A stretch of 64,000 bases of DNA from Acetanaerobacterium elongatum (GCF_900103835.1 NZ_FNID01000006.1:1-64000); one strand, 5' to 3'. Counted from the first letter of the stretch, positions 1 through 8,016 are shown. Numbers and translations are program-made. The notes: a model not told the origin generated them from the letters alone.

Positions 1-316
1 TTACCAATCGTTTCTCCAGCAGCAAGCGAGATAGTTTTACCCTGTTTGAACAAACGGCACTGAAACTGGGTATCAGACATAAACTTATTCGTCCTTATAC
101 ACCCCGACACAACGGCAAGGTAGAACGTAGCCACCGTGAAGACCAAAAGCGTTTCTATGACATACACCACTTTTATTCACTCGCCGATTTTGATGTGCAG
201 CTAGCTGCACATCAAAATCGTTCCAATAACATACCGATGCGCCCACTTTGCTGGCTTTCGCCACTTGAAAAGCTTGCTCTTTCCTAACACTGTCCAAGAT
301 GTTTGACAAACCTACA
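1..316 (+). mobile_element. 3' end of an IS481-like insertion sequence
   Basis: The window opens inside an insertion sequence. The C-terminal part of a DDE transposase (stop at 285-287) is followed by 29 bases that end in a terminal repeat at about 291-316. Read from the outside, that end begins TGTAGGTTTGTCAAACA, and TGT ends are usual for IS481-type elements. The left part lies outside the window, so whether the element is complete is unknown. No target-site duplication can be checked. Confidence 0.7.
3..287 (+). CDS. IS481-family transposase, C-terminal fragment
   Basis: Frame 3 is open from the window edge to TAA at 285-287 and gives 94 residues of an integrase-core (rve) domain. It contains RPYTPRHNGKVERSHREDQ, the segment carrying the catalytic Glu of IS481-type DDE transposases, and ends with the usual MRPLCWLSPLEKL tail. 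The start and the first two catalytic Asp residues lie upstream of the window. The stretch coding for DFDVQLAAHQNR is a perfect 36-bp DNA palindrome (185-220), which is odd for coding sequence. The fragment is intact at its 3' end, so the gene may be functional. Confidence 0.75.
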   Translation, partial: TNRFSSSKRDSFTLFEQTALKLGIRHKLIRPYTPRHNGKVERSHREDQKRFYDIHHFYSLADFDVQLAAHQNRSNNIPMRPLCWLSPLEKLALS

Positions 317-380
317 AATTCAAAATGATTGCGCTTACAATAAAAACAACTTATACTAGTATTTGAAAGGGAGTGTTGTA

Positions 381-1148
381 ATGTTGTGTTGTATCTGTGG
401 GAAAAAGCAAAGTAGTTTTATAAGCGATTTTCCTTTAACCGAGGAATTGAACAGTTATCGCATTTGCTCAGCCTGTGATCAAAGAAAACGGGACTTAACA
501 TATAGCGTTGGGTATAGTAACATAGATGAATTTAATTCAATTAAAGAATTCTTTTATAGCTGTTCATGTGAAGGACCTGTTAGAGAATATTTGCTTTCGT
601 TTATTTCTAAAAATCAAGAAATATTAGAAAATGAGTTGAAAATCCGCCATCAAAAAGAGTTTGAGATGAAAGAACAACTTGAGCTAAATGTGAAACGTTA
701 CAAAGAATTTATGATAACAACTACGCATTCTATGAAAGGGTACGATATCAAGAATTATTATGGTATCATCAGTGCTGAAATTGCATTGGGAACTGGTTTT
801 TTAAGTGAATTATCTGCTAATCTAGCTGATTTATTAGGAACAACGAGCGGACTCTTCGCCCAAAAACTTGATGAGGCCCGAAACCAAGTAATCAAAAATC
901 TTATTGATAACGCATATGAACATGGTTGTAATGCTATTATTGGATTATCATTTAATTATATATTATTCTCAGGTAATATGATTGGAATCGTGGCAAATGG
1001 TACAGGTGTTTCAATAGTTAAAGCTAATATAAATGGCCTAGAAGAATTGAATGTTCTTGAAAAGCTTGCTTCACTGCGTGCAAGTAATGCTATAACACAA
1101 GAAGAGTATAATGAAAAAAAGAAAATAGTCCTTGAAAAAATCAAATAG
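381..1148 (+). CDS. UPF0145/YbjQ-like protein with N-terminal zinc ribbon and C-terminal SHOCT domain
   Basis: 255 residues from ATG 381, chosen because AAAGGGAG lies 8 bases upstream; an in-frame TTG at 363 has no such site. The N-terminus has paired cysteines (CCICG near residues 3-7 and CSAC near 28), which suggests a small zinc ribbon. A charged, helical stretch follows. Residues about 110-215 resemble the YbjQ/UPF0145 (heavy-metal-binding-like, PF01906) fold, including DNAYEHGCNAIIGLSFNY. The last 30 residues (LEKLASLRASNAITQEEYN) match the SHOCT oligomerisation motif. Function is unknown. The gene is AT-rich and sits directly beside an IS end, consistent with acquisition, and appears to be a single-gene unit. 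Confidence 0.7.
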   Translation: MLCCICGKKQSSFISDFPLTEELNSYRICSACDQRKRDLTYSVGYSNIDEFNSIKEFFYSCSCEGPVREYLLSFISKNQEILENELKIRHQKEFEMKEQLELNVKRYKEFMITTTHSMKGYDIKNYYGIISAEIALGTGFLSELSANLADLLGTTSGLFAQKLDEARNQVIKNLIDNAYEHGCNAIIGLSFNYILFSGNMIGIVANGTGVSIVKANINGLEELNVLEKLASLRASNAITQEEYNEKKKIVLEKIK

Positions 1149-1257
1149 CTAAATTGCGGGATATTAAGTAATCAATTTAAAAGATATTGTAGCAACTATC
1201 ATACCCCCTCCTATTTATTCATAAACTGTAAATGTGAATATTGGAAGGGGGCTCAAT

Positions 1258-1755
1258 ATGCCGCAGGTGCTGCCGTACAACCGTGAGAAGGCTATTGCAT
1301 ACGCGCACCAGTGGGCGTATAGCCGTAATCCACGGTACTATGACTTTGAGGCCTTGGGCGGCGATTGCACCAACTTTATCTCGCAGTGCCTGTATGCTGG
1401 AGGCGGACATATGAATTTTAAACCGGTATACGGCTGGTATTATGTAAACCTAAGCCGTCGTTCCCCCTCTTGGACAGGAGTGGAATTTTTTTATAACTTT
1501 CTTACCCGCGCAACGGCAAGTACCGGGCCGTTTGCCTCAAGAACGAACATTTCCGCAATGATACCGGGCGATGTTATCCAGCTGCGGTTTGAGGGGGCGG
1601 CATTCACGCATTCTTTATTGGTGGTTGCGGTATCCGAGCCCACCCCGAGCGGCATTCTGATTTCAACCCACACCTACGACAGCGACAGCCGCGCGCTGGA
1701 CACCTACTATTACGCGGAGGCTAGGTTTCTGCATATAGAAGGAATAAGGGAATAA
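1258..1755 (+). CDS. putative amidase-domain protein (amidase_6 type)
   Basis: 165 residues from ATG 1258, preceded by GGAAGGGGG 7 bases upstream. The upstream in-frame GTG at 1234 lacks a ribosome-binding site. It matches the putative amidase domain (PF12671), a papain/NlpC-like cysteine hydrolase fold: the N-terminal YNREKAIAYAHQWA helix, the GGDCTNFISQC block carrying the likely nucleophile Cys37, and a later FTHSLLVV block with the likely catalytic His. No signal peptide or transmembrane segment is visible, so secretion cannot be claimed. Many relatives in clostridia are exported wall-associated proteins. The substrate is unknown. Confidence 0.75.
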   Translation: MPQVLPYNREKAIAYAHQWAYSRNPRYYDFEALGGDCTNFISQCLYAGGGHMNFKPVYGWYYVNLSRRSPSWTGVEFFYNFLTRATASTGPFASRTNISAMIPGDVIQLRFEGAAFTHSLLVVAVSEPTPSGILISTHTYDSDSRALDTYYYAEARFLHIEGIRE

Positions 1756-1834
1756 CCGGCAATCCCTATCGGTTTCTGTTGGAAGTAAACCTTTTTATCG
1801 TTTTGTTTAGCGCTTTTATGTGTGAAATTGCATC

Positions 1835-1863
1835 TTGACATCCCTATGCTTCTCTGCTATTCT
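1835..1863 (+). promoter_or_regulatory. sigma-A promoter of the T-box transcript
   Basis: TTGACA at 1835-1840, a 17-base spacer, then TATTCT at 1858-1863. It lies about 30 bases before the conserved start of the T-box leader and is the best promoter match in this gap. Confidence 0.7.
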
Positions 1864-1894
1864 TAATTTATATTTTTATATATGCCTAACGCGA

Positions 1895-2195
1895 TGATAG
1901 GGAGCAGTAGTTGACTTTAGCAGGTTTAAGAGAGCCGCGATGCTGTGATGCGGTACCTGTAGCAGCAATGAACTCGCCCTTGAGCGGTCAGCCCAACGCT
2001 GCTGTAGCAGCCAGTAGGTGTGAACGGTTTTCCTCCGTTAACGGGAAGGCGGGTTTTGGGGCTGTTAAGCCTACGACACGCTGCTAAGCGGATGTGCCCT
2101 GCACATCAATCGGAGTGGTACCACGGAAGTTGTATGCTTTCGTCTCCATGCAAGCGTATTTTTTATACGCGTTGTATGAGACGAAAGCTTTTTTA
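1895..2195 (+). promoter_or_regulatory. T-box leader (tRNA-sensing riboswitch)
   Basis: The 531-bp gap before the acyl-CoA ligase holds a T-box leader. Stem I starts near GATAGGGAGCAGTAG (an AGTA loop-E element) and continues with the AGAGAG/GATGCTGTGATG distal-loop pattern near 1932-1955. The 3' side of the specifier loop is TGAACTCGCCC near 1970-1980. The T-box sequence itself, GAGTGGTACCACGG, is at 2113-2125 and is followed by a terminator. If the usual rule (specifier directly after GAA) holds, the specifier reads CUC (Leu). The variable base of the UGGN bulge is U, which fits a tRNA with discriminator A such as tRNA-Leu. The class is clear; the amino-acid assignment is inference. Confidence 0.85.
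2136..2195 (+). terminator. T-box-controlled intrinsic terminator
   Basis: GCTTTCGTCTC at 2136-2146 pairs with GAGACGAAAGC at 2178-2188, inner pairs continue the stem (CATGCAA/TTGTATG, GCGTA/TACGC), and a T-run follows. Uncharged tRNA bound at the T-box would favour the competing antiterminator. Confidence 0.85.
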
Positions 2196-2287
2196 TTGCA
2201 GTTTTTCCCTATTACGCTCCATTCACATATGGTTACACGGGCAAATAAGTTTGAAAGATTGGTTTGAGCAAGAAAGGATGGTTTGCT

Positions 2288-3952
2288 ATGAATGATTTAA
2301 TCGAGATTACCTTGGGTAACTTAATCAAAGACCTTGGGGAGAGATACCCTGACCGCCTTGCCGTAAAATACACTGACCGTGATTTTGAAAGAACCTGGAA
2401 ACAGCTTGATGAAGAGGTGGAACGCCTTGCACGAGGCTTTATGGCTATCGGCATTAAAAAGGGCGACCATGTGGCCATATGGGCTACCAACACCCCCGAA
2501 TGGATGCTCACGCTGTTTGCCACTGCAAAGATCGGTGCGGTACTGGTAACCGTAAACACCAACTACAAGGTGTTTGAGCTGGAATACCTGCTCCGGCAGT
2601 CTGACAGCAAATGCATGGTAATGATGCATGGCATCAAATCCACCAGTTATGTGGATATTGTAAACGAGCTTATCCCGGAGCTGAAGAATTCCAGGCCCGG
2701 TGAGCTCAACCACCCGATGCTGCCCTACTTAAAGTCGATTGTCTATGCCGGGGACGATACCCCAGCGGGTATGTACAACTTTAAAGACCTCTATACCCGC
2801 AGTGAAGAGGTAAGCTACGAGGATTACTTAGCCATAGCAAATACAGTGCACTTCCATGATGTAGTGAACATGCAGTACACCTCTGGTACTACCGGCTTCC
2901 CCAAGGGGGTAATGCTCACCCACTACAATATCATTAATGATGGTAAAAGCATCGGTGACTGCATGAAGTTTACGCCCGATGATAAGCTCTGCATTCCCGT
3001 GCCGTTCTTCCACTGCTTTGGGCTTGTGCTTGCCATTATGGCAAGTATTACGCATGCCACCGCTATGGTGCCGATTGACCACTTCAGCCCCGTTCCCGTT
3101 ATGTCGGCTATCCAAAACGAGGGCTGTACCGCGGTGCACGGTGTGCCCACCATGTTTATTGCCATGCTGGAGCACCCCGACTTCAAGAAATTCAAGTTCC
3201 CGCGCTTGCGTACCGGCATCATGGCGGGTTCCCCCTGCCCAGTGAAGGTGATGCAGCAGGTGGTGGACGAGATGAACATGACCGAGATTACCATTGCATA
3301 CGGCCAGACCGAGGCCTCGCCCGTTTGCACCCAGACCACCACCGATGACAGTATTGCGGTTCGTGTGGCTACCGTGGGCAAGGTGCTGCCACACATGGAG
3401 GCCAAAATCGTCGACCCCGAAACCGGAGAGACCTTAGGCCCCAACAAGCCCGGTGAGTTCTGCGCGCGCGGCTATAACATCATGAAGGGCTATTACAAGA
3501 TGGAGGAGGCCACCGCTGCCGTAATTGATAAGGATGGCTGGCTGCATACCGGCGATCTTGCCCAAGTGGATGAACACGGCTACTATAAGATTACCGGCCG
3601 CTTAAAGGATATGATTATTCGCGGCGGCGAGAATATCTACCCCAAGGAGATTGAGGAATTCTTATATACCCATCCCGCAGTAAAGGATGTGCAGGTAATC
3701 GGCGTACCTTCTAAGAAGTACGGTGAAGAGGTTATGGCCTGTATTATTCTGCGTGAGGGTATGTCGCTTACCGAAGAGGAGGTAAAAAGCTGTGTTGCCG
3801 CCTCAATGGCGCGCCATAAGGTGCCCAGTTATGTAGCGTTTATGGACTCCTTCCCCATGACGGCAAGCGGTAAAATCCAGAAGTTTAAGATGCGTGAGTG
3901 GGCAGTGGAACATCTCGGTCTGCAGGACGCGGCGAATATTGAGACCGCATAG
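2288..3952 (+). CDS. AMP-dependent acyl-CoA synthetase (fatty/organic acid-CoA ligase)
   Basis: 554 residues from ATG 2288, with AAAGGA 9 bases upstream; an in-frame TTG at 2264 is less likely. It is an ANL-superfamily enzyme that activates a carboxylate with ATP and transfers it to CoA. Motifs in order: YTSGTTGFPKGV (P-loop, near residue 196), AYGQTEASP (A5), GWLHTGDLA (A7), GRLKDMIIRGGENIYPKEIE (hinge and A8), and ASGKIQKFKMR with the catalytic lysine near the C-terminus. Length and motifs match FadD-like acyl-CoA synthetases. The substrate cannot be read from sequence. The T-box leader upstream, possibly Leu-specific, suggests a link to amino-acid supply, for example branched-chain acids. 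No partner gene follows in the operon. Confidence 0.88.
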   Translation: MNDLIEITLGNLIKDLGERYPDRLAVKYTDRDFERTWKQLDEEVERLARGFMAIGIKKGDHVAIWATNTPEWMLTLFATAKIGAVLVTVNTNYKVFELEYLLRQSDSKCMVMMHGIKSTSYVDIVNELIPELKNSRPGELNHPMLPYLKSIVYAGDDTPAGMYNFKDLYTRSEEVSYEDYLAIANTVHFHDVVNMQYTSGTTGFPKGVMLTHYNIINDGKSIGDCMKFTPDDKLCIPVPFFHCFGLVLAIMASITHATAMVPIDHFSPVPVMSAIQNEGCTAVHGVPTMFIAMLEHPDFKKFKFPRLRTGIMAGSPCPVKVMQQVVDEMNMTEITIAYGQTEASPVCTQTTTDDSIAVRVATVGKVLPHMEAKIVDPETGETLGPNKPGEFCARGYNIMKGYYKMEEATAAVIDKDGWLHTGDLAQVDEHGYYKITGRLKDMIIRGGENIYPKEIEEFLYTHPAVKDVQVIGVPSKKYGEEVMACIILREGMSLTEEEVKSCVAASMARHKVPSYVAFMDSFPMTASGKIQKFKMREWAVEHLGLQDAANIETA

Positions 3953-4021
3953 CCCAGACTTTACCGCCCCTTCTGATGCCAAAAATTCCGAAGAGCAGTA
4001 GCATTTTCTTACGTATTAGGT

Positions 4022-4027
4022 TATAAT
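4022..4027 (+). promoter_or_regulatory. possible -10 element for the pseudokinase/isomerase unit
   Basis: A perfect TATAAT lies 215 bases before the chosen start at 4243. The hexamer 17 bases upstream (TAGCAT) is a poor -35, so this is tentative. The rest of the 290-bp gap 3953-4242 shows no terminator or other clear element. Confidence 0.3.
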
Positions 4028-4242
4028 GGAGTTATTCTAAAGGTTTCATTATCTGGCTCTTACTTGGGCCATAGTCCAGTATGAGCTTTTTTTCTGAATC
4101 CTTTTATGCAATAGCATCGGTTTTAAATCCGATACTTTTTCCGCAACAGTGTAATACTGATTCCGATAGAAATAGGGTAACCTCCGCACTCATCTCTATT
4201 TCAGGTCGAAATAAGTATAATCGGCAGGCAGGTGATAATTTG

Positions 4243-5943
4243 ATGGATTCCCCTGACATTAAGCTGTGCATGGGCTGCATGCGCGAGAAACAAGGCAAAG
4301 AAGCTGTTTGCCCATTTTGCGGCTTTGACGTCAATACCCCCCACCACCCCCTGTATCTAAAGCCCGGTACGCTTGTTTCCAAGCAGTATATCGTTGGAAA
4401 GCTGATTGCCTATAACGGTGAAGGTGCCACCTATCTGGGATGTGACCTTACCCAGAACAATAAGGTACTGATACGTGAATACATGCCTGATGCGCTGGCC
4501 GTTCGCGAGACCGGCGGCGAGCATGTAATAACCCTCAAGGGTAAAGAAACACAATATAAGGCGCTGCTTTCTGATTTTAGCGACCTTTGCCGTCAGTTAC
4601 AAAAGCTGCGTACATATACGGGGCTTCTTTCGCTTACCGACTTTTTTGAACAGAATAATACCGTTTATGCGGTATATCAGTTTGTAGCCGAAACGACACT
4701 TTCCTCGTTTTTTAAAGAGAATGGGGTACTTACCATCGAAACCCTCAAGGAGAGGCTTGCACCCATCCTTGCAGCGGTAGAGGCGATGCACGCGCTGGGT
4801 GTTATTCACCGCGGAATCAGCCCCGAAACCATTCTGGTTAACGAGGACCGTACGCTGCGGCTGTTCGGTTTCTCTATTCCCGCCGCTCGAACCGCCAAGT
4901 GTGAGCTTGCCGCCGAGCTGTTTGCGGGTTATTCCCCGCCCGAGCTTTACAGCCTGACCGGCTGGCAGGGTACTTGGACAGATGTTTATTCGGTTGCTGC
5001 GGTAATCTACACCGCGCTTACCGGTGTAGTTCCCCCCGAGGCACCTGCCCGGTTGACAGGCGATACCTTAAAGCCTGCTTCGGAGGTAAACCCGGCTGTA
5101 CCGGAGTTTATCTCGCTGGTTTTACAGCAGGCAATGGCGCTTGAGCCTAAGGAACGCCCCCAGACCATCGGAGCATTCTCTATGGCGCTTACGCAGCCTG
5201 CAGCACCCGGTGGAGTAATGACAGAAAACAGCGATAAACGAGGTGAAAACATGTATCAGGAACAGCCTGCCAAGAGAAAATCGGCACATAAATGGAAGGT
5301 ACGAAAAAGAAACTTTATCTATATGATGAGCTCAATGCTGATCACCACCGCGGTTCTTCTCACCCTGATGTTTGTTATCTTGAGTGAGATCGACAGCAGC
5401 CTGCTGGTTTTTGCAAAGGATAATACCCCTGGTACCAGTATCATTGATGTATCAAGTGATGCAACCGCATCTGAGGCTCCTTATCTTTTGCCCGACTTTG
5501 TGGGGAGTTATCTTGACTCTGTAAAGAGCAAAGAAGACTTTCAAAAGAAATACTTTTTGACCGAAACCGAAGAGTATAACGATGAACAGCCGGCCGGTGT
5601 AATCTTTGAACAAAACCCCATCGCCAATACTCCTGTTACCGATTCGGTGAATGTTGCCGTGAAGGTAAGTAAGGGTCCCGCTCCTATTCCTGATACTATC
5701 GTTGGTATGGCGCAGGCGGACGCACAGAAAACACTCGATGATTTAAAAATAAAGTATCAGGTTGTTCAGATGTATGACGATACCGTTCCCGCAGGCAATG
5801 TAATCAAGGTAACCAGACTGCCCGGCGAGGTAATGCTGTTCATCAGCCAGGGAAGTATGAACGGTGCCTCAACCGGTTCCGGCGGCTACGGCGGCATGAC
5901 CTTCGAGGAATATTGGAAGATATTTGGCACCAACTCTAATTAA
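4243..5943 (+). CDS. zinc-ribbon / pseudokinase / transmembrane / PASTA protein
   Basis: 566 residues from ATG 4243, with AGGTG 9 bases upstream; the open frame extends back to 4081 but without a ribosome-binding site. Order of parts: zinc ribbon (Cys 9, 12, 23, 26), a PknB-like kinase fold (about 35-300), one transmembrane helix (about 360-382), then two extracellular PASTA-like repeats (about 408-545). The glycine loop survives (NGEGATYLG), but the usual beta-3 Lys is Arg78 (LIREYMP), HRD is HRG (189-191) with Thr instead of the Mg-binding Asn, and DFG reads FGF. Phosphotransfer is therefore unlikely. PASTA domains bind muropeptides or peptidoglycan in active homologues, so a scaffold or sensor role at the envelope is inferred. 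The isomerase-like gene starts 22 bases downstream. Confidence 0.8.
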   Translation: MDSPDIKLCMGCMREKQGKEAVCPFCGFDVNTPHHPLYLKPGTLVSKQYIVGKLIAYNGEGATYLGCDLTQNNKVLIREYMPDALAVRETGGEHVITLKGKETQYKALLSDFSDLCRQLQKLRTYTGLLSLTDFFEQNNTVYAVYQFVAETTLSSFFKENGVLTIETLKERLAPILAAVEAMHALGVIHRGISPETILVNEDRTLRLFGFSIPAARTAKCELAAELFAGYSPPELYSLTGWQGTWTDVYSVAAVIYTALTGVVPPEAPARLTGDTLKPASEVNPAVPEFISLVLQQAMALEPKERPQTIGAFSMALTQPAAPGGVMTENSDKRGENMYQEQPAKRKSAHKWKVRKRNFIYMMSSMLITTAVLLTLMFVILSEIDSSLLVFAKDNTPGTSIIDVSSDATASEAPYLLPDFVGSYLDSVKSKEDFQKKYFLTETEEYNDEQPAGVIFEQNPIANTPVTDSVNVAVKVSKGPAPIPDTIVGMAQADAQKTLDDLKIKYQVVQMYDDTVPAGNVIKVTRLPGEVMLFISQGSMNGASTGSGGYGGMTFEEYWKIFGTNSN

Positions 5944-5965
5944 CATAAGAAAAAGAGGATGACCT

Positions 5966-6778
5966 ATGAAGCTTGCTTTTTCTACGCTTGGCTGCCCCGG
6001 GTGGCCGTTTGAGGAAATCTTCTCTACGGCGAAGGACTTAGGGCTAGATGGCATTGAGATCCGCGGCATCGGCAGCGAGATGTTTGCCCCGCAGGCCAAA
6101 CCCTTTCTGCCCGAAAATATCGAAGCGACCATACAGCGGTTTCATAAGGCCGGCATGCAGATTCCGATGCTGACCTCCGGTGCAGTACTTGGCAATAAGG
6201 CCAAGGCTGCCGACGCGGTGGCCGAGGCAAAAAGCTATATAAACCTTGCGCACAAGCTTGGTACAAAATATGTGCGTGTAATGATTACCGCCGTACCCCA
6301 GCCCACCGACGACGCGGACATGGAAACCGCCCGCCTTGCTTATGAGGAGCTATGCTCTTACGGCGAGGAGCGCAGCGTTACCCCGCTGATTGAAACCAAC
6401 GGGCCGTTTGCGTCCTCTGCGGCAATGAAGGCCTTTATGGAAAACATAGAAAGTGCTAATAAGGGTGTGCTGTGGGATATCCATCACCCCTACCGCTTCT
6501 TCGATGAATCCCCTGCACAGACCTACGCGAATATCGGGCCGTGGGTACGCTACACCCATGTGAAGGATTCTGTAATGGTGGATGGTACGGTGATATACCG
6601 CATGATGGGCTATGGTGATGTGCCTATCTTTGACACCCTGAAGATTTTAAACGATAACGGCTACGACGGCTTTGTTACGCTGGAATGGGTAAAGCGCTGG
6701 TGCCCGGACCTGCAGGAACCGGGCATCGTGTTCTCGCATTTCACCAGCTACATGAACTTTTTATTGCGTCAGTTATAA
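5966..6778 (+). CDS. sugar phosphate isomerase/epimerase-like TIM-barrel protein
   Basis: 270 residues from ATG 5966, preceded by AAGAGGATG. The protein matches the xylose isomerase-like TIM barrel family (PF01261): an MKLAFSTLGCPGWPFEE start, GLDGIEIRG (strand 2), the ETNGPF block, GVLWDIHHPYR (metal-site His/Asp), YTHVKD, and GYDGFVTLEWVKRW with the C-terminal Glu metal ligand. Members act as sugar isomerases, epimerases or inosose/ketose-modifying enzymes. The substrate here is not identifiable. Only 22 bases separate it from the pseudokinase gene, so the two are probably co-transcribed. Confidence 0.8.
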   Translation: MKLAFSTLGCPGWPFEEIFSTAKDLGLDGIEIRGIGSEMFAPQAKPFLPENIEATIQRFHKAGMQIPMLTSGAVLGNKAKAADAVAEAKSYINLAHKLGTKYVRVMITAVPQPTDDADMETARLAYEELCSYGEERSVTPLIETNGPFASSAAMKAFMENIESANKGVLWDIHHPYRFFDESPAQTYANIGPWVRYTHVKDSVMVDGTVIYRMMGYGDVPIFDTLKILNDNGYDGFVTLEWVKRWCPDLQEPGIVFSHFTSYMNFLLRQL

Positions 6779-6829
6779 TCTTATTTAGGGGAGGCCCAAG
6801 AGGGCTCCCCTAAGGCGTAAGAATCAGAA

Positions 6830-6863
6830 GGCAGAGGGCGGCATTTTCGGCCTTCTGCCTTTT
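6830..6863 (+). terminator. intrinsic terminator
   Basis: GGCAGAGGG (6830-6838) pairs with CCTTCTGCC (6851-6859), with one G-U pair, followed by TTTT. It ends the upstream unit just before the SDR gene. A second hairpin without T-run (AGGGGAG/CTCCCCT, about 6787-6811) lies just upstream. Confidence 0.65.
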
Positions 6864-6893
6864 CAGTATTCTTCTAGGCAAGGAGGATTCGTC

Positions 6894-7628
6894 ATGCCAA
6901 AAACCGCGTTGGTAACCGGTGCTTCCCGCGGCATCGGGGCTGCCGTTGCGATAAAGCTTGCACAAGAAGGTTTTTGTGTTGCGGTGAACTATCTGCACAG
7001 TGAGGCGCGCGCGCAGGACGTGGTGCGCAGTATCCGGCTAAACGGCGGGCAGGCCGCCGCTTTTCATGCGGATGTATCGGACAAGGCACAGGTGGACGCC
7101 ATGGTTGGCAGAATAAAAGCGCAATTCGGCGGTATTGATGTGCTCATCAACAATGCGGGTATTGCCCAGCAGAAGCTGTTTACCGACATTACCGCAGAGG
7201 AATTTAACCGTATGCTGGGCGTAAACCTGTGCGGGATGTTCTACAGCGCGCAGGCGGTACTGCCGCATATGATCCACCGGAAGGCCGGAAACATCGTAAA
7301 CATATCCTCGATTTGGGGGATAACGGGCGCCTCCTGCGAGGTACATTACTCCGCCGCAAAGGCAGGGGTGATTGGGTTTACCAAGGCACTTGCCAAGGAG
7401 CTTGGCCCCTCAGGCATCCGCGTAAACTGCATAGCGCCAGGGGTGATTGCCACCGAGATGAACGGGGCACTGGACGAGCAAACTATCGCGGTGCTGAAAG
7501 AAGAAACCCCGCTCGGTACACTGGGAAGTGCTGAAGATATTGCACAGGCCGCAGCGTTTTTGGTGTCTGACAATGCCGGGTTCATTACCGGGCAGGTATT
7601 AAGCCCTAACGGCGGCTTTGTGATTTAA
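6894..7628 (+). CDS. ymfI: SDR-family reductase, probably EF-P 5-aminopentanone reductase (YmfI type)
   Basis: 244 residues from ATG 6894, with AAGGAGG 9 bases upstream. It is a classical short-chain dehydrogenase/reductase: TGASRGIG cofactor loop near residue 8, NNAG near 87, catalytic Ser in NISSIWG, YxxxK as YSAAK, and the PG motif IAPGVI. The block SSIWGITGASCEVHYSAAKA and the ending TGQVLSPNGGFVI resemble the Bacillota YmfI group, which reduces the 5-aminopentanone modification on elongation factor P. FabG (3-oxoacyl-ACP reductase) is the main alternative. No fatty-acid genes are nearby, which favours YmfI slightly. Confidence 0.65.
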   Translation: MPKTALVTGASRGIGAAVAIKLAQEGFCVAVNYLHSEARAQDVVRSIRLNGGQAAAFHADVSDKAQVDAMVGRIKAQFGGIDVLINNAGIAQQKLFTDITAEEFNRMLGVNLCGMFYSAQAVLPHMIHRKAGNIVNISSIWGITGASCEVHYSAAKAGVIGFTKALAKELGPSGIRVNCIAPGVIATEMNGALDEQTIAVLKEETPLGTLGSAEDIAQAAAFLVSDNAGFITGQVLSPNGGFVI

Positions 7629-7723
7629 CTAATGTAATCGGGATTAATCAAACAATCGTTTTCGAGCTTGCCCATTGATGGCGTATCATGATTTATATTA
7701 ACCGGCGGAAGGGATTTAACCGT

Positions 7724-7888
7724 ATGCTTGAAAACGGGAAGGAAGCCTGCACCTGCAGGTATAAAAGTTGTAAACGGCATGGGCAGTGCTCAGAATGCGT
7801 TGAGCATCATAAAACCCATCCGAAACATCCCCTGCCCTATTGTAAGCGGCAGGAGGAAAAGAAAAATCTAAAGTCGGCAAGCGATTAG
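7724..7888 (+). CDS. small cysteine-rich protein
   Basis: 54 residues from ATG 7724, with GGAAGGGA upstream; a longer start at 7688 has a weak site. It has six cysteines in a CTCRYKSCKRHGQCSECVEHH pattern plus a PYCK tail, with several His, suggesting a small metal-binding (zinc) protein. Similar short CxC...C..HG.C..C proteins are common unnamed proteins in Clostridia. No function can be assigned. Confidence 0.6.
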   Translation: MLENGKEACTCRYKSCKRHGQCSECVEHHKTHPKHPLPYCKRQEEKKNLKSASD

Positions 7889-8016
7889 CCCCGTTGCGGT
7901 AGATCAATCATATTTAAGGAATTTTATATCTTCAGTCTATAACTTGACGCGGGATGTCATAATAACCTGATATGATAGAAGCGGTATGATGAAATATTGC
8001 GCAAGGGGTGATTGAT

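Noticed and set aside
85-309. 74-codon minus-strand open frame at the left edge
   Set aside because: It is the reverse strand of the transposase fragment; the forward frame carries clear integrase-core motifs.
2828-3394. 188-codon His-rich minus-strand open frame
   Set aside because: It lies within the acyl-CoA ligase on the opposite strand. The His-rich product is a by-product of reversed GTG/ATG-rich codons.
7916-7990. TTGACG with TATGAT as a promoter for the HEAT-like gene
   Set aside because: Spacing is about 21 bases, too long for a sigma-A promoter.
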